A program made the translations under genes and the position numbers. A stretch of 64,000 bases of DNA, from the NCBI RefSeq assembly GCF_046764005.1, contig NZ_JBKOFW010000005.1:62001-126000 (forward strand). Direction: 5' to 3'. Numbering within the stretch: the stretch's first letter is position 1; each line of letters starts with the position of its first letter. The DNA comes from Oryzobacter faecalis (GTDB lineage: Bacteria > Actinomycetota > Actinomycetes > Actinomycetales > Dermatophilaceae). The notes below the pieces were generated by a model. That model saw only the letters and a program-made list of their open reading frames with translations, searched no databases and was not told the origin of the DNA. Positions 8,255 to 16,610 of the stretch are shown one piece after another.

Positions 8255-8316
8255 GCGGGCGAGGTTACTAGAGGCCACGGTCCTGCCAGAAATCGGGCCG
8301 ACGGGCGTCGCGCAGG

Positions 8317-8778
8317 TCACGCACCCGGCGTGGGTGGGGGACCGATGACGAGCAGCGCCGCCGTCATCAGGCCCACTCCGGCCGCGGCGACGACCGAGGC
8401 GGTCGCCGGCCGGGCGAGGGCCGCCCCCACGACCCGCTCCGGGACCGAGGACGCGGCCTGCCCACCGGGCCCGAGGCGCCAGTGGCGCGGGGCGAGGCCG
8501 GCTCGCTCGACGCGGCGCTCGGCCCAGAGGGTCGCGAACGGCACCACCCCGGCGGCGAGCGCGGCCACGACCTCGCGCAGCCGCCACCGCTGGTCGACCC
8601 AGAGCACGAGGACGGCCAGCACGTAGGCGAGGAAGACGACCCCGTGGGCGAGCCCGAACACCCGCACGCCCAGGTCGGTGGCGCGGGTCAGGTACTTCAG
8701 CCACATGCCGATGAGCAGGAGGGTCCACGTGATGACCTCGGCTCGGGCGAGCCACGTGAACAGGGTGCGGGGGGTCAT
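8317..8778 (-). CDS. DUF3817 integral membrane protein
   Basis: 153 residues from the ATG at 8778, chosen because GGAGG lies 5 bases upstream; an in-frame ATG at 8805 is less well placed. The segment LFTWLARAEVITWTLLLIGM with the following LKYL, HGVVFLAYVLAVLVLW and a C-terminal hydrophobic helix matches the small membrane domain DUF3817, common in actinobacteria. Three to four spans are predicted. Function is unknown. It has no obvious operon partner. Confidence 0.75.
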   Translation of the reverse strand: MTPRTLFTWLARAEVITWTLLLIGMWLKYLTRATDLGVRVFGLAHGVVFLAYVLAVLVLWVDQRWRLREVVAALAAGVVPFATLWAERRVERAGLAPRHWRLGPGGQAASSVPERVVGAALARPATASVVAAAGVGLMTAALLVIGPPPTPGA

Positions 8779-8956
8779 GACGGCCTCCGGGTCGGGGAGC
8801 TCCATCGTCACCCACGGCCGCGAGCCGCCGGCATCCGGCCCACCACACGGCCGTCGGCAGCCCACCTCCGGTCCCGCCGCGGACCCGGCGACCCCCGCGG
8901 ACGCCGACGGCCGGCCCCGCGTGGTGCGGGACCGGCCGTCGGAGGACGGGGCGGCG

Positions 8957-10318
8957 TCAGTGCGCCTCGGGCAGCACCCGGTCGTGCCGGAGCGAGGTCG
9001 CCTTCGTCTCCTTGGCGAGGAGCACCGAGACGACGGTGATGACCGCCGCGACGGCGAGGTAGATCCCGACCGCGGTCGTGTTCTTCGTCTCGACCGAGCC
9101 GAGCAGCTGGAGGGCGATGATCGGCGCGAGCGCACCCGCGAAGATCGACGCCAGCTGGTAGCCGACCGACGCGCCGGTGTAGCGCACGGAGGTGCCGAAC
9201 AGCTCGGAGAAGAACGCCGCCTGCGGCGAGTACATGAGCGCGTGGAAGACCAGCCCGACGACGACGGCCAGCAGGATGCTCCCGCTGCTCAGGGAGTCGA
9301 TGAGCGAGAAGAACACGAAACCCCACACGCCCACGCCGACCGCGCCGACGAGGTAGAGGGGTCGGCGGCCGACCCGGTCGGACAGCGCCCCGATGAGCGG
9401 GATGAGGACGACCTGGACCGCGGCACCGATGAGCAGCGCGCCGAGGACGACGCCCTTGGGCTGGTCGAGGTAGGTGGTGACGTACGTGATGACGACGATC
9501 GTGAAGATGTAGTAGGAGATGTTCTCGGCCATCCGCATGCCCATGGCGAGGAAGACCTCCTTGGGGTAGCGCTTGACGACCTCGAGGATCGGCAGGTGCT
9601 TCTCGTCGCGGCTGTCGATCTCGGCCTTGGCCTCGGCGAAGACGGGGGAGTCCTCGAGGCTGAGGCGGACCCACAGGCCGATGAGAACCATGACCGCCGA
9701 GAGCAGGAACGGGATGCGCCAGCCCCAGCTGTTGAAGGCGTCCTCGGGCTGGACGACCGAGAGGACCCACAGCACGGCGGTCGCGAGGAGGTTGCCCAGC
9801 GGGACACCAGCCTGCGGCCAGCTCGACCAGAAGCCGCGGTGCTCGTCCTTGCCGTGCTCGGCGACCATGAGGACGGCGCCGCCCCACTCACCGCCGACGG
9901 CGAAGCCCTGCACCAGTCGGCAGACGAGGAGCAGGATCGGCGCGGCGACGCCGATCGTCGCGTACGTGGGGAGCAGGCCGATGGCGACGGTCGCCGCACC
10001 CATCATGAACAGGGAGGTGACGAGCATCTTCTTGCGGCCGACCCGGTCGCCGTAGTGCCCGAAGACGATGCCGCCGAGGGGGCGCGCGACGAAGCCGAGG
10101 GCGTAGGTGCCGAACGCGAGGAGCGTCGCGGTCAGCGGCTCGCTCTCGGGGAAGAAGAGGACGCCGAAGACGAGGGCTGCGGCCGAGCCGTAGAGGAAGA
10201 AGTCGTACCACTCGACGGCCGTGCCGACGACGCTGGCGAAGACGACCTTGACGATGCTGGTCCGGCCGGGTTCGTCGGTGGTGGCGCCGGCCGGGCTGTC
10301 CTGGCTGACGGTGCTCAT
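8957..10318 (-). CDS. MFS transporter, metabolite:H+ symporter (MHS/ShiA-ProP type)
   Basis: 453 residues with 12 likely membrane spans. Family hallmarks are the early VVGTAVEWYDFFLYGSAAAL and the loop 2-3 motif GHYGDRVGRKKML, repeated in degenerate form as GALSDRVGRRPLY. VGGEWGGAVLMVAEH in the fifth helix is also typical. MHS porters move organic acids, betaines or shikimate with protons; sequence alone does not give the substrate. GAAAGG lies about 8 bases before the ATG. It appears monocistronic with a long upstream region. Confidence 0.88.
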   Translation of the reverse strand: MSTVSQDSPAGATTDEPGRTSIVKVVFASVVGTAVEWYDFFLYGSAAALVFGVLFFPESEPLTATLLAFGTYALGFVARPLGGIVFGHYGDRVGRKKMLVTSLFMMGAATVAIGLLPTYATIGVAAPILLLVCRLVQGFAVGGEWGGAVLMVAEHGKDEHRGFWSSWPQAGVPLGNLLATAVLWVLSVVQPEDAFNSWGWRIPFLLSAVMVLIGLWVRLSLEDSPVFAEAKAEIDSRDEKHLPILEVVKRYPKEVFLAMGMRMAENISYYIFTIVVITYVTTYLDQPKGVVLGALLIGAAVQVVLIPLIGALSDRVGRRPLYLVGAVGVGVWGFVFFSLIDSLSSGSILLAVVVGLVFHALMYSPQAAFFSELFGTSVRYTGASVGYQLASIFAGALAPIIALQLLGSVETKNTTAVGIYLAVAAVITVVSVLLAKETKATSLRHDRVLPEAH

Positions 10319-10551
10319 GCGATGGGCCTTTCGTGCGGAGGGCGTGGGAGCCGCGGGAGGCTCGTCGTGACCGGCGCGTCGTCAGGGTCCCTGCGCCACG
10401 TCGCGCCGCCGTCGACGGGTGTCTCGGGCTTGCGGACGACCGTAGGGGGGCCCCCACCACCGTGGCATGTCTGGTGCGTCCACACGTTCCCGCGCACGGT
10501 GGCCTCCGGCCACACACCCGTGCGACGTCGACCGTCCGTGCCGCCACGGCG
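10319..10551. other. Intergenic region upstream of the MHS transporter
   Basis: This is the first part of a 485-bp gap. It holds the transporter's ribosome-binding site and presumably its promoter, which could not be pinned down. It has a G-run/C-run palindrome near 10445-10455. No coding or RNA gene is supported here. Confidence 0.5.
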
Positions 10552-10609
10552 GTCACCGAACCTCGCGGACGCCACCCGATGTCGGGCGACATTCGTGAGG
10601 TTCGGTGAC
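10552..10609. repeat. 58-bp inverted repeat with nested hairpin
   Basis: Arms GTCACCGAACCTC and GAGGTTCGGTGAC pair perfectly over 13 bp and flank an inner CCCGA-TG-TCGGG stem. It lies about 75 bp upstream of the SRP RNA. It could be an operator, a terminator or a small dispersed element; the sequence does not decide. Confidence 0.7.
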
Positions 10610-10683
10610 ACTCGCGGTGGAGGGCGGGGCCGCCGGTCGGTCGCGGATTTCCCCGGAGGACGGGCGCTCACCTACGATCGGAC

Positions 10684-10776
10684 ACGGCACCCCGCGTGGT
10701 GGTACCCCGCCGAACCCCCCCAGGGCAGGAATGCAGCAAGGGCAGGTGGGCTCTTCCAGGTACGCGGGGTGTCCTC
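10684..10776 (+). ncRNA. ffs: Signal recognition particle RNA (4.5S type)
   Basis: The terminal helix pairs GGCACCCCGCG (from 10686) with CGCGGGGTGTC (ending 10773), with one G-U pair. The apical region carries the SRP domain IV pattern: GCA-GGAA-TGC hairpin followed by AGCAAGGG, opposite CCCCCCCAGG. Family knowledge: this loop binds Ffh. In many bacteria ffs lies near dnaX and recR, as here. The tetraloop is closed by A-U rather than the usual C-G. Ends are estimated from the helix. Confidence 0.8.
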
Positions 10777-10803
10777 GCGTCCGGGGAAGGGTGGGGGACC
10801 GGG

Positions 10804-11646
10804 TCAGCGGGCGGCGGTGGCGTGCTCGGGGCCACAGACCCCGCCGCCGCAGCCACCACCGGCGGCACCGCCGGCGCCGCAGCCGCACCCGGCACCCGCC
10901 GGCTCCGCGGCGTCCTCGACGGCGTCCTGCGCCGCGCCGGAGCCGCACGCCCCGCCGCAGCAGCCGCCACCGCACCCACCGCCGGCGGCCGCGACCTCCT
11001 CGGGCTCGGTGCCCTGGAGGTCCCACACCTGGCGGATCGAGCCGAGCAGCACCTCGACCGGCTGGGCGCCACTGACGCCGTACTTCTGGTCGAGGACGAA
11101 GGTCGGGACGGCCGTGATGCCGATCTGGGAGGCCAGCGCGAGGTCGGTGCGCACGTCGATGCCGAAGTCGTCGGACTCCAGGGTCTCGCGCACGACGTCC
11201 TCCTCGAGCCCGGACTCGACGGCGAGGCGGACGAGCACCTCGCGGTCGCCGATCGCCTGACCCTCGGAGTACCACGCCCGCATCACCCGCTCGGTGACCT
11301 CGCCCTCGCGCCCGAGGCTGCGCGCGAGGTGGACGAGGCGGTGGGCGTCGTAGGAGTTGCCGCCCTTGAGGTCGGCCCACGCGAAGTCGAGGCCGACGGC
11401 GGCGGCGTCGCGCGCCATCTGCTCGTGCTGGGCGACCATCTGCTCGCGGCTCGCGCCGTACTTCGCGGCGACCTTGTCGATCACGGGGGCGTCGTCCACG
11501 GCCGGGGCGTTGCGGTCGAGCTGGAAGCTGTGCCAGACGACCCCGACCTCGTCGGCGTGCTCGAACTGCTCGAGGGCGAGCTCGAGGTGCCGTCGGCCGA
11601 GGTGGCAGAACGGGCAGAGGATGTCGGACCAGACGTCGATGCGCAC
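10804..11646 (-). CDS. FrnE/DsbA-family oxidoreductase with Cys/Gly-rich tail
   Basis: 280 residues from a GTG at 11646 that begins right at the domain (VRIDVWSDILCPFCHLG). The CPFC pair is the redox motif of a thioredoxin-fold DsbA/FrnE protein. Further family blocks are NSYDAHRLVHLARSLG and the cis-Pro loop GITAVPTFVLDQKYGVSGAQP. It has no signal peptide, so it is probably a cytoplasmic thiol oxidoreductase or isomerase. The last ~58 residues are unusual: Gly/Ala-rich with eight cysteines. FrnE proteins elsewhere usually end shortly after the fold. Confidence 0.85.
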   Translation of the reverse strand: MRIDVWSDILCPFCHLGRRHLELALEQFEHADEVGVVWHSFQLDRNAPAVDDAPVIDKVAAKYGASREQMVAQHEQMARDAAAVGLDFAWADLKGGNSYDAHRLVHLARSLGREGEVTERVMRAWYSEGQAIGDREVLVRLAVESGLEEDVVRETLESDDFGIDVRTDLALASQIGITAVPTFVLDQKYGVSGAQPVEVLLGSIRQVWDLQGTEPEEVAAAGGGCGGGCCGGACGSGAAQDAVEDAAEPAGAGCGCGAGGAAGGGCGGGVCGPEHATAAR

Positions 11647-11762
11647 GACACGAGGGTACGTGGCGTGAACCGCCGCGCCGTCATCCGCCGTGCGTCCCGG
11701 ACTCCCCGCTCGCGGCACGCACCCCTGCGTGCGGGAGTGGTCGCGCGGTGCGGTCGGCGGGC

Positions 11763-12548
11763 TCAGGCGGTGACGCGCCGCCCCCGGGCGGCCTCGCCAC
11801 GAGGCGCGGCTGCCCGGTCCGCCGGCTGCGACACCGACGCGACGGAGCGCAGCCGGGCTCCGCACGTCGGGCTCGTGCACGCCGCCGACCCGATGCGGTA
11901 CCCGACGCCCGGCACCGGGTCCGCGAGCCTCGGCCCGCCGGCGTGGAGGACCTTGCGGCGCAGCCGGCTGAGGTGGACGTCGAGGACGTGGTCGTTGGGG
12001 GCCAGGCCCCTCCAGCCGCGCTCGAGGAGCTCCCAGCGCGAGACGACGCGGCGCTGCTCGGTCACGAGGGCGTGGAGAAGGTCGAACTCGGTGCGGGTCA
12101 GTGACAGCGTCTCGTCGTGCAGGGTCGCGGTGCGCAGCATCGGGTCGAGGGTGAGACAGGCGAACCGCGTGCCGTCGCCGGCCGTCCAGCGCCGTCCCCG
12201 GGCGATGAGCCCGCCGAGCCGCGCGCGCAGCACCTCGGGCGAGACACGGGTCGTCACGTAGTCGTCGCACCCCCGCGCGAAGGCGAGCAGCTCGTCGGCC
12301 TCGCGCCGGCTGGGCGTGACGAGGCAGAGCGGCACCGTCGTCGCGGCCCGGACGGTTCGGGCCGCCCGGTGACCGGCGTCGGTGTCGTCGCCGGAGGCGA
12401 CGACGACGAGGTCGAGCCCACGGTCGTCGATGACGTCCCCGAGCCGCCGGTCCGGGAGGGTGGTGAGGTCGGCGCGGTCGGGGACCGCACGCGCGACGTG
12501 TTCCGCGGTCGGTGCACCGTCGTGGGTGACGACCAGGAGGACCGTCAT
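11763..12548 (-). CDS. OmpR-like winged-helix regulator with degenerate receiver
   Basis: 261 residues. The C-terminal half (about residues 125-230) is a winged helix: LTRTEFDLLHALVTEQRRVV, HVLDVHLSRLRRKV and GVGYRIG. The N-terminal ~110 residues look like a receiver fold but lack the acidic pair after strand 1 (VTHDGAPT). They also lack the phosphate-accepting Asp (LDLVVVASGDD) and the conserved Lys. No kinase gene is adjacent, so it is probably phosphorylation-independent. The start ATG 12548 has GAAGGG upstream. Two 22-bp-spaced repeats lie in its promoter region. Confidence 0.8.
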   Translation of the reverse strand: MTVLLVVTHDGAPTAEHVARAVPDRADLTTLPDRRLGDVIDDRGLDLVVVASGDDTDAGHRAARTVRAATTVPLCLVTPSRREADELLAFARGCDDYVTTRVSPEVLRARLGGLIARGRRWTAGDGTRFACLTLDPMLRTATLHDETLSLTRTEFDLLHALVTEQRRVVSRWELLERGWRGLAPNDHVLDVHLSRLRRKVLHAGGPRLADPVPGVGYRIGSAACTSPTCGARLRSVASVSQPADRAAAPRGEAARGRRVTA

Positions 12549-12968
12549 CGCGGAACCCTTCCCCTCGGTCGGCCGTTCGGCCGAGTTCTTTACGATGTCT
12601 TTACCATCTGCAGAAACGATCGTTACCATGTCTGGGTGTCGTGACCTGCGCAATGGCCCGAAATGGCTATGCATGAGGGACTTCTCAGGGAACGGCGCAC
12701 CTGTCGCCCAAGGGGTGGGCGAGAGGACGACGTGAGGGGTGCGAGAGGCGTCCGCGAGGACGGTTCGGCACCCTGATCGGGAGACCCCGGAGGCTCGCAC
12801 TTCGGGCGGCCGTCACCCCCCCGGGCCGCCCGCCCCGGACCCCCTCGGGGCCGGAGGACCCGCCGCGACGGCGGACCCGTCATCCGTCGCGGCGGGTCCG
12901 TGGGCCCGGGTGTCCACACCCGCGCCTCGCCGTTCCGGGTGTCCGTCATCGGCACTAGGGTCGACGCC
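12549..12968. other. Divergent intergenic region between the orphan regulator and dnaX
   Basis: 420 bases without a gene. The segment 12590-12660 is clearly more A/T-rich than its surroundings and holds the paired ATGGTAA repeats on the minus strand. It also has a GGCCG-TT-CGGCC hairpin near 12571-12584. The part next to dnaX shows no Shine-Dalgarno before its GTG. Confidence 0.6.
12595..12629 (-). promoter_or_regulatory. Paired direct repeat, candidate autoregulatory site
   Basis: On the minus strand ATGGTAAcGA and ATGGTAAaGA occur 22 bp apart, two helical turns, 50-80 bp upstream of the regulator's ATG. OmpR-family proteins bind tandem repeats on one DNA face, so autoregulation by the 11763-12548 product is a reasonable inference. 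The palindrome ACGATCGT overlaps one copy. Confidence 0.5.
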
Positions 12969-15239
12969 GTGAGCACCGCCCTGTACCGCCGCTATCGGCC
13001 CGAGACGTTCGCCGACGTCATCGGCCAGGAGCACGTCACCGAGCCGCTCATGCAGGCCCTGCGCACGGGCCGGGTCAACCACGCCTACCTGTTCAGCGGC
13101 CCCCGCGGATGCGGCAAGACGACGAGCGCACGCATCCTGGCCCGCTGCCTCAACTGCGAGCAGGGGCCCACCCCGACCCCGTGCGGGGCGTGCGACTCGT
13201 GCGTGGCGCTGGCGCGCGGCGGCCCGGGCACCGTCGACGTCATCGAGATCGACGCCGCGAGCCACGGCGGTGTCGACGACGCCCGCGACCTGCGCGAGCG
13301 GGCCTCCTACGGCCCGGCCCAGAGCCGCTACAAGATCTACATCATCGACGAGGCGCACATGGTCACCTCGCAGGGCTTCAACGCCCTGCTGAAGATCGTC
13401 GAGGAGCCGCCCGAGCACGTGAAGTTCGTCTTCGCGACCACCGAGCCGGAGAAGGTGCTCGGCACGATCCGCTCGCGCACCCACCACTACCCGTTCCGGC
13501 TCGTCCCGCCGGGCCAGCTCTCCGACTACATGGAGCGGCTGTGCGCGCAGGAGCAGGTCGCCGTCGCCCCCGGCGTGCTGTCGTTCGTCACGCGCGCCGG
13601 TGGCGGTTCGGTGCGTGACTCCCTGTCCGTGCTCGACCAGCTCATCGCCGGGTCCGGCTCCGAGGGGCTGACCTACGAGTCGGCCGCCGCTCTCCTCGGG
13701 TTCACCGACGGCGAGCTGCTCGACGCCACCGTCGACGCCTTCGCCGCGGGGGACGCAGGGGCGGTGTTCCGGGTGGTCGACCGGGTCGTCGAGACCGGCC
13801 TGGACCCCCGGCGCTTCGTCGAGGACCTCCTCGAGCGGCTGCGCGACCTCATCGTCGTCCACGCGACCGCCGAGGGCGCGTCGGCCGTCCTTCGGCACGT
13901 CCCCGAGGACCAGCTCGAGCGGATGCGGTCACAGGCGGCGGCCTTCGGGGCCGGCGCGCTCTCCCGCGCCGCCGACGTCGTCAACGCCGGCCTCACCGAG
14001 ATGACGGGCGCGACGGCGCCGCGCCTCCAGCTCGAGCTCATCGCCGCCCGCATCCTGCTCCCCGCCGCAGCCGGGGAGGCCGGGTACGCCGCCCGCCTCG
14101 ACCGGCTCGAACGGCGCCTCGACGTCGGCGGTGTCCCGAGCGGCTCGGCGCCCTCGTACGCCAGCCCGGCCGCGGCGCCCGCCGCCCCGGTCGCGCCGGT
14201 TGCTCCCGCGCCGGTCACCGTCGCGCCGGAGCCTGCTCCGTCCGACGCCCGGTCCGGTGTGGACTCCAGCCGGGTCGGCGCCGGTCCCGTGGACGCGGAC
14301 CGGGCTGCGCCGCAGCCGGGTTCGACGGCGGCCACGCGACCGGAGGCAGCCGACGAACCGTCCGAGGACGTCCCGCCGGCTGGGCCCGAGGCCCCGGCGG
14401 CTCCGGCCGCCGTGGCACCGCCGGCCGGCGTGGAATCGCCCGCCGCACCGGGTCCGGCCGCCGCGCCCGCCACGCCCGCCACGCCCCGCGGTCCCGGCGG
14501 CCTCGACACCGACGCGCTGCGCCGTTCGTGGCCCGACGTCCTCGCCAAGCTCTTCGAGATGCGCCGCTCCACGTGGACCTTCGTCTCGCAGAACGCCCAG
14601 GTCGCCGACTACGACGGCCGCCGCGTCCTCCTCGCGATCTCCACCGTCGGCCTCGCCGAGACCTTCCGCCGCGGCCCCCACGCCGACTACCTGCGGCAGG
14701 CCCTCATCGACGTCCTCGGCGTCGACGCCCGGGTCGAGGGCGTGCCGGCCACCGATGCCGTGAGCGCGTCGAGCCCCGTGCCGCCGCCGGACGAGGGGCC
14801 CACCCCCGCGGCGTCGGCCTCGGGCCCGGCATCCGTCCCGGCCTCCCCGGCACCCGGCGCCGTCCCGCCTCCGGCCGGCGACGCCCGCGACGCCGCACCG
14901 GGTCCCGCGCCGTCCGCGACCGCCGCACCCGCCGCACCCGCCGCCGCCGGGGCTTCGGCGCCACCCCGTGAGGGCTGGTCCACGCCGCCCGGCACCCCGG
15001 CGACGAGCTGGTCCGAGGCGCCTCCGCCCCCCGGCGACGACGCACCCTCCTGGGGCAGTCCCCTCGAACGGGCTCGCGCCGAGGTCGCCGACAACCCCGA
15101 GGTCGCACCCGAGGAGCGGGTCGTCGACGACAGCGCGGTCAGCGACGACGACGAGTCGCTCGACGACCTCAGCGACGTCGGCGTCCCCGTCGTCGAGCGG
15201 CTCCTCGGCGGCACCGTCATCCGTGAGGAGGAGCGGTGA
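12969..15239 (+). CDS. dnaX: DNA polymerase III subunit gamma/tau
   Basis: 756 residues. The clamp-loader motor begins STALYRRYRPETFADVIGQE. Walker A is GPRGCGKTT (about residues 44-52). A zinc-binding group follows (CLNCEQ then CGACDSC), with Walker B IIDEAHM and the SRC-like FATTEPEKVLGTIRSRTH. Residues about 385-515 and 590-700 are Ala/Pro-rich linkers flanking a tau-like domain (WPDVLAKLFEMRRSTWTFVS). The GTG at 12969 is chosen because homology begins at once. Its stop overlaps the next GTG by 4 bp. No slippery A/T-rich frameshift site was seen. Confidence 0.95.
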   Translation: MSTALYRRYRPETFADVIGQEHVTEPLMQALRTGRVNHAYLFSGPRGCGKTTSARILARCLNCEQGPTPTPCGACDSCVALARGGPGTVDVIEIDAASHGGVDDARDLRERASYGPAQSRYKIYIIDEAHMVTSQGFNALLKIVEEPPEHVKFVFATTEPEKVLGTIRSRTHHYPFRLVPPGQLSDYMERLCAQEQVAVAPGVLSFVTRAGGGSVRDSLSVLDQLIAGSGSEGLTYESAAALLGFTDGELLDATVDAFAAGDAGAVFRVVDRVVETGLDPRRFVEDLLERLRDLIVVHATAEGASAVLRHVPEDQLERMRSQAAAFGAGALSRAADVVNAGLTEMTGATAPRLQLELIAARILLPAAAGEAGYAARLDRLERRLDVGGVPSGSAPSYASPAAAPAAPVAPVAPAPVTVAPEPAPSDARSGVDSSRVGAGPVDADRAAPQPGSTAATRPEAADEPSEDVPPAGPEAPAAPAAVAPPAGVESPAAPGPAAAPATPATPRGPGGLDTDALRRSWPDVLAKLFEMRRSTWTFVSQNAQVADYDGRRVLLAISTVGLAETFRRGPHADYLRQALIDVLGVDARVEGVPATDAVSASSPVPPPDEGPTPAASASGPASVPASPAPGAVPPPAGDARDAAPGPAPSATAAPAAPAAAGASAPPREGWSTPPGTPATSWSEAPPPPGDDAPSWGSPLERARAEVADNPEVAPEERVVDDSAVSDDDESLDDLSDVGVPVVERLLGGTVIREEER

Positions 15240-15931
15240 CCCGGCTCGCCTACACGCTGAGCCACGGCGTCGTCGCCCCCCTGTCCAAGGCGCTGTGGCG
15301 GCCCACGGTCACCGGGCGCGAGAACGTGCCGATGACCGGCGGCGTCCTCCTCGCGAGCAACCACCTGTCCTTCATCGACTCCTTCGCCATCCCGATCGTC
15401 GCGCCGCGCCCCGTCGTCTTCCTCGCCAAGTCCGACTACTGGACCGGCACGGGGCTGGGCGGCGCCGTGCGGCGCGGGTTCTTCGACGGCATCGGGTCCA
15501 TCCCCGTCGACCGCCACTCCTCGCGGGCCGCGCAGGAGTCGCTCGACGCCGCGCTCGAGGTCCTGCGGGCCGGGCGGGCGTTCGGCATCTACCCCGAGGG
15601 CACCCGCTCGCGCGACGGCCGGCTCTACAAGGGGCGCACCGGCGTCGCGTGGCTCGCGCTCACCGCGGGCGTCCCCATCGTGCCCGTGGGGCTCACGGGC
15701 ACCGACGAGGTGCAGCCGATCGGCACCAGCTTCCCCCGCCTCGCCAAGGTCCGGGTCGCCTTCGGCACCCCGATCAGCCCCGACACGTACCAGGGCGTGC
15801 CGGCGGGGAGGGCCCGGCGGCAGCTGACGGACGAGGTCATGGCGGCGATCGCCCGCCTGTCCGGTCAGGAGCGCGCCGACACCTACAACGAGCTCCCGCC
15901 CGAGTCCACCGGCGCCGCGGTCGGCATCTGA
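15236..15931 (+). CDS. plsC: 1-acyl-sn-glycerol-3-phosphate acyltransferase (PlsC family)
   Basis: 231 residues. The acyltransferase motifs are NHLSFID (the HxxxxD catalytic pair) near residue 40 and EGTRSRDG near residue 120. A further conserved block is VPIVPVGLTGTDEVQP. It would acylate lysophosphatidate at the membrane face in phospholipid synthesis; a paralogue with another acyl acceptor is possible. It is coupled to dnaX by a GTGA overlap and sits where many bacteria carry ybaB/ebfC. Confidence 0.88.
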   Translation: MTRLAYTLSHGVVAPLSKALWRPTVTGRENVPMTGGVLLASNHLSFIDSFAIPIVAPRPVVFLAKSDYWTGTGLGGAVRRGFFDGIGSIPVDRHSSRAAQESLDAALEVLRAGRAFGIYPEGTRSRDGRLYKGRTGVAWLALTAGVPIVPVGLTGTDEVQPIGTSFPRLAKVRVAFGTPISPDTYQGVPAGRARRQLTDEVMAAIARLSGQERADTYNELPPESTGAAVGI

Positions 15932-16010
15932 CCCCTCTGGCGTCGACGCGTGGCGGGCCCGGGCGCGGCGCCGAGGCACAGCGGTGCCCGGAGGTCGTAG
16001 GCTCGACGTC

Positions 16011-16610
16011 GTGTACGAAGGCGCGGTCCAGGACCTCATCGACGAGCTCGGCAGGCTGCCGGGCGTCGGGCCCAAGAGCGCCCAGCGGATCGCCTTCCAC
16101 CTCCTTCAGGCCGACCCCGCCGACGTCGAGCGGCTCGGCCACGCGCTCTCCGAGGTCAAGGCCCGGGTCCGGTTCTGCGTCGTCTGCTTCAACGTCGCCG
16201 AGGCCGAGCGCTGCCGCATCTGCAGCGACCCGCGCCGCGACGAGCACGCCATCTGCGTCGTCGAGGAGCCCAAGGACGTCGTCGCCATCGAGCGCACCCG
16301 CGAGTTCCGCGGCCGCTACCACGTGCTGGGCGGCGCGATCAGCCCCATCGACGGCATCGGCCCCGACGACCTGCGCGTCCGCGAGCTGCTGACCCGTCTC
16401 GGCGACGGCACGGTCACCGAGGTCATCATCGCGACCGACCCCAACCTCGAGGGCGAGGCCACCGCGAGCTACCTGTCGCGGATGCTCAAGGACTTCGGCC
16501 TGCGCGTCACCCGGCTCGCGTCGGGCCTGCCCGTCGGCGGCGACCTCGAGTACGCCGACGAGGTCACCCTGGGCCGGGCGTTCGAGGGACGGAGGCTGCT
16601 CGATGTCTGA
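16011..16610 (+). CDS. recR: Recombination mediator protein RecR
   Basis: 199 residues, the family's usual length, starting at GTG 16011 where the canonical YEGAVQDLIDELGRLPGVG begins. The helix-hairpin-helix segment (LPGVGPKSAQRIAFHLL), a four-cysteine zinc site (CVVC...CRIC) and the TOPRIM part (ICVVEEPKDVVAIE, ATDPNLEGEATA) are intact. RecR works with RecO and RecF to load RecA on gapped DNA. The next gene overlaps its 3' end by 8 bp. Confidence 0.96.
   Translation: MYEGAVQDLIDELGRLPGVGPKSAQRIAFHLLQADPADVERLGHALSEVKARVRFCVVCFNVAEAERCRICSDPRRDEHAICVVEEPKDVVAIERTREFRGRYHVLGGAISPIDGIGPDDLRVRELLTRLGDGTVTEVIIATDPNLEGEATASYLSRMLKDFGLRVTRLASGLPVGGDLEYADEVTLGRAFEGRRLLDV

Noticed and set aside
10684..10776. 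The structured RNA as a riboswitch or tmRNA
   Set aside because: Its helix ends pair with each other and the apical GGAA/AGCA pattern fits SRP RNA. It is too short for tmRNA, and no downstream plus-strand gene lies close enough for a riboswitch.
12969..15239. Programmed frameshift producing a short gamma subunit from dnaX
   Set aside because: No A-rich slippery heptamer followed by a hairpin was found; the GC-rich linker offers no convincing site.
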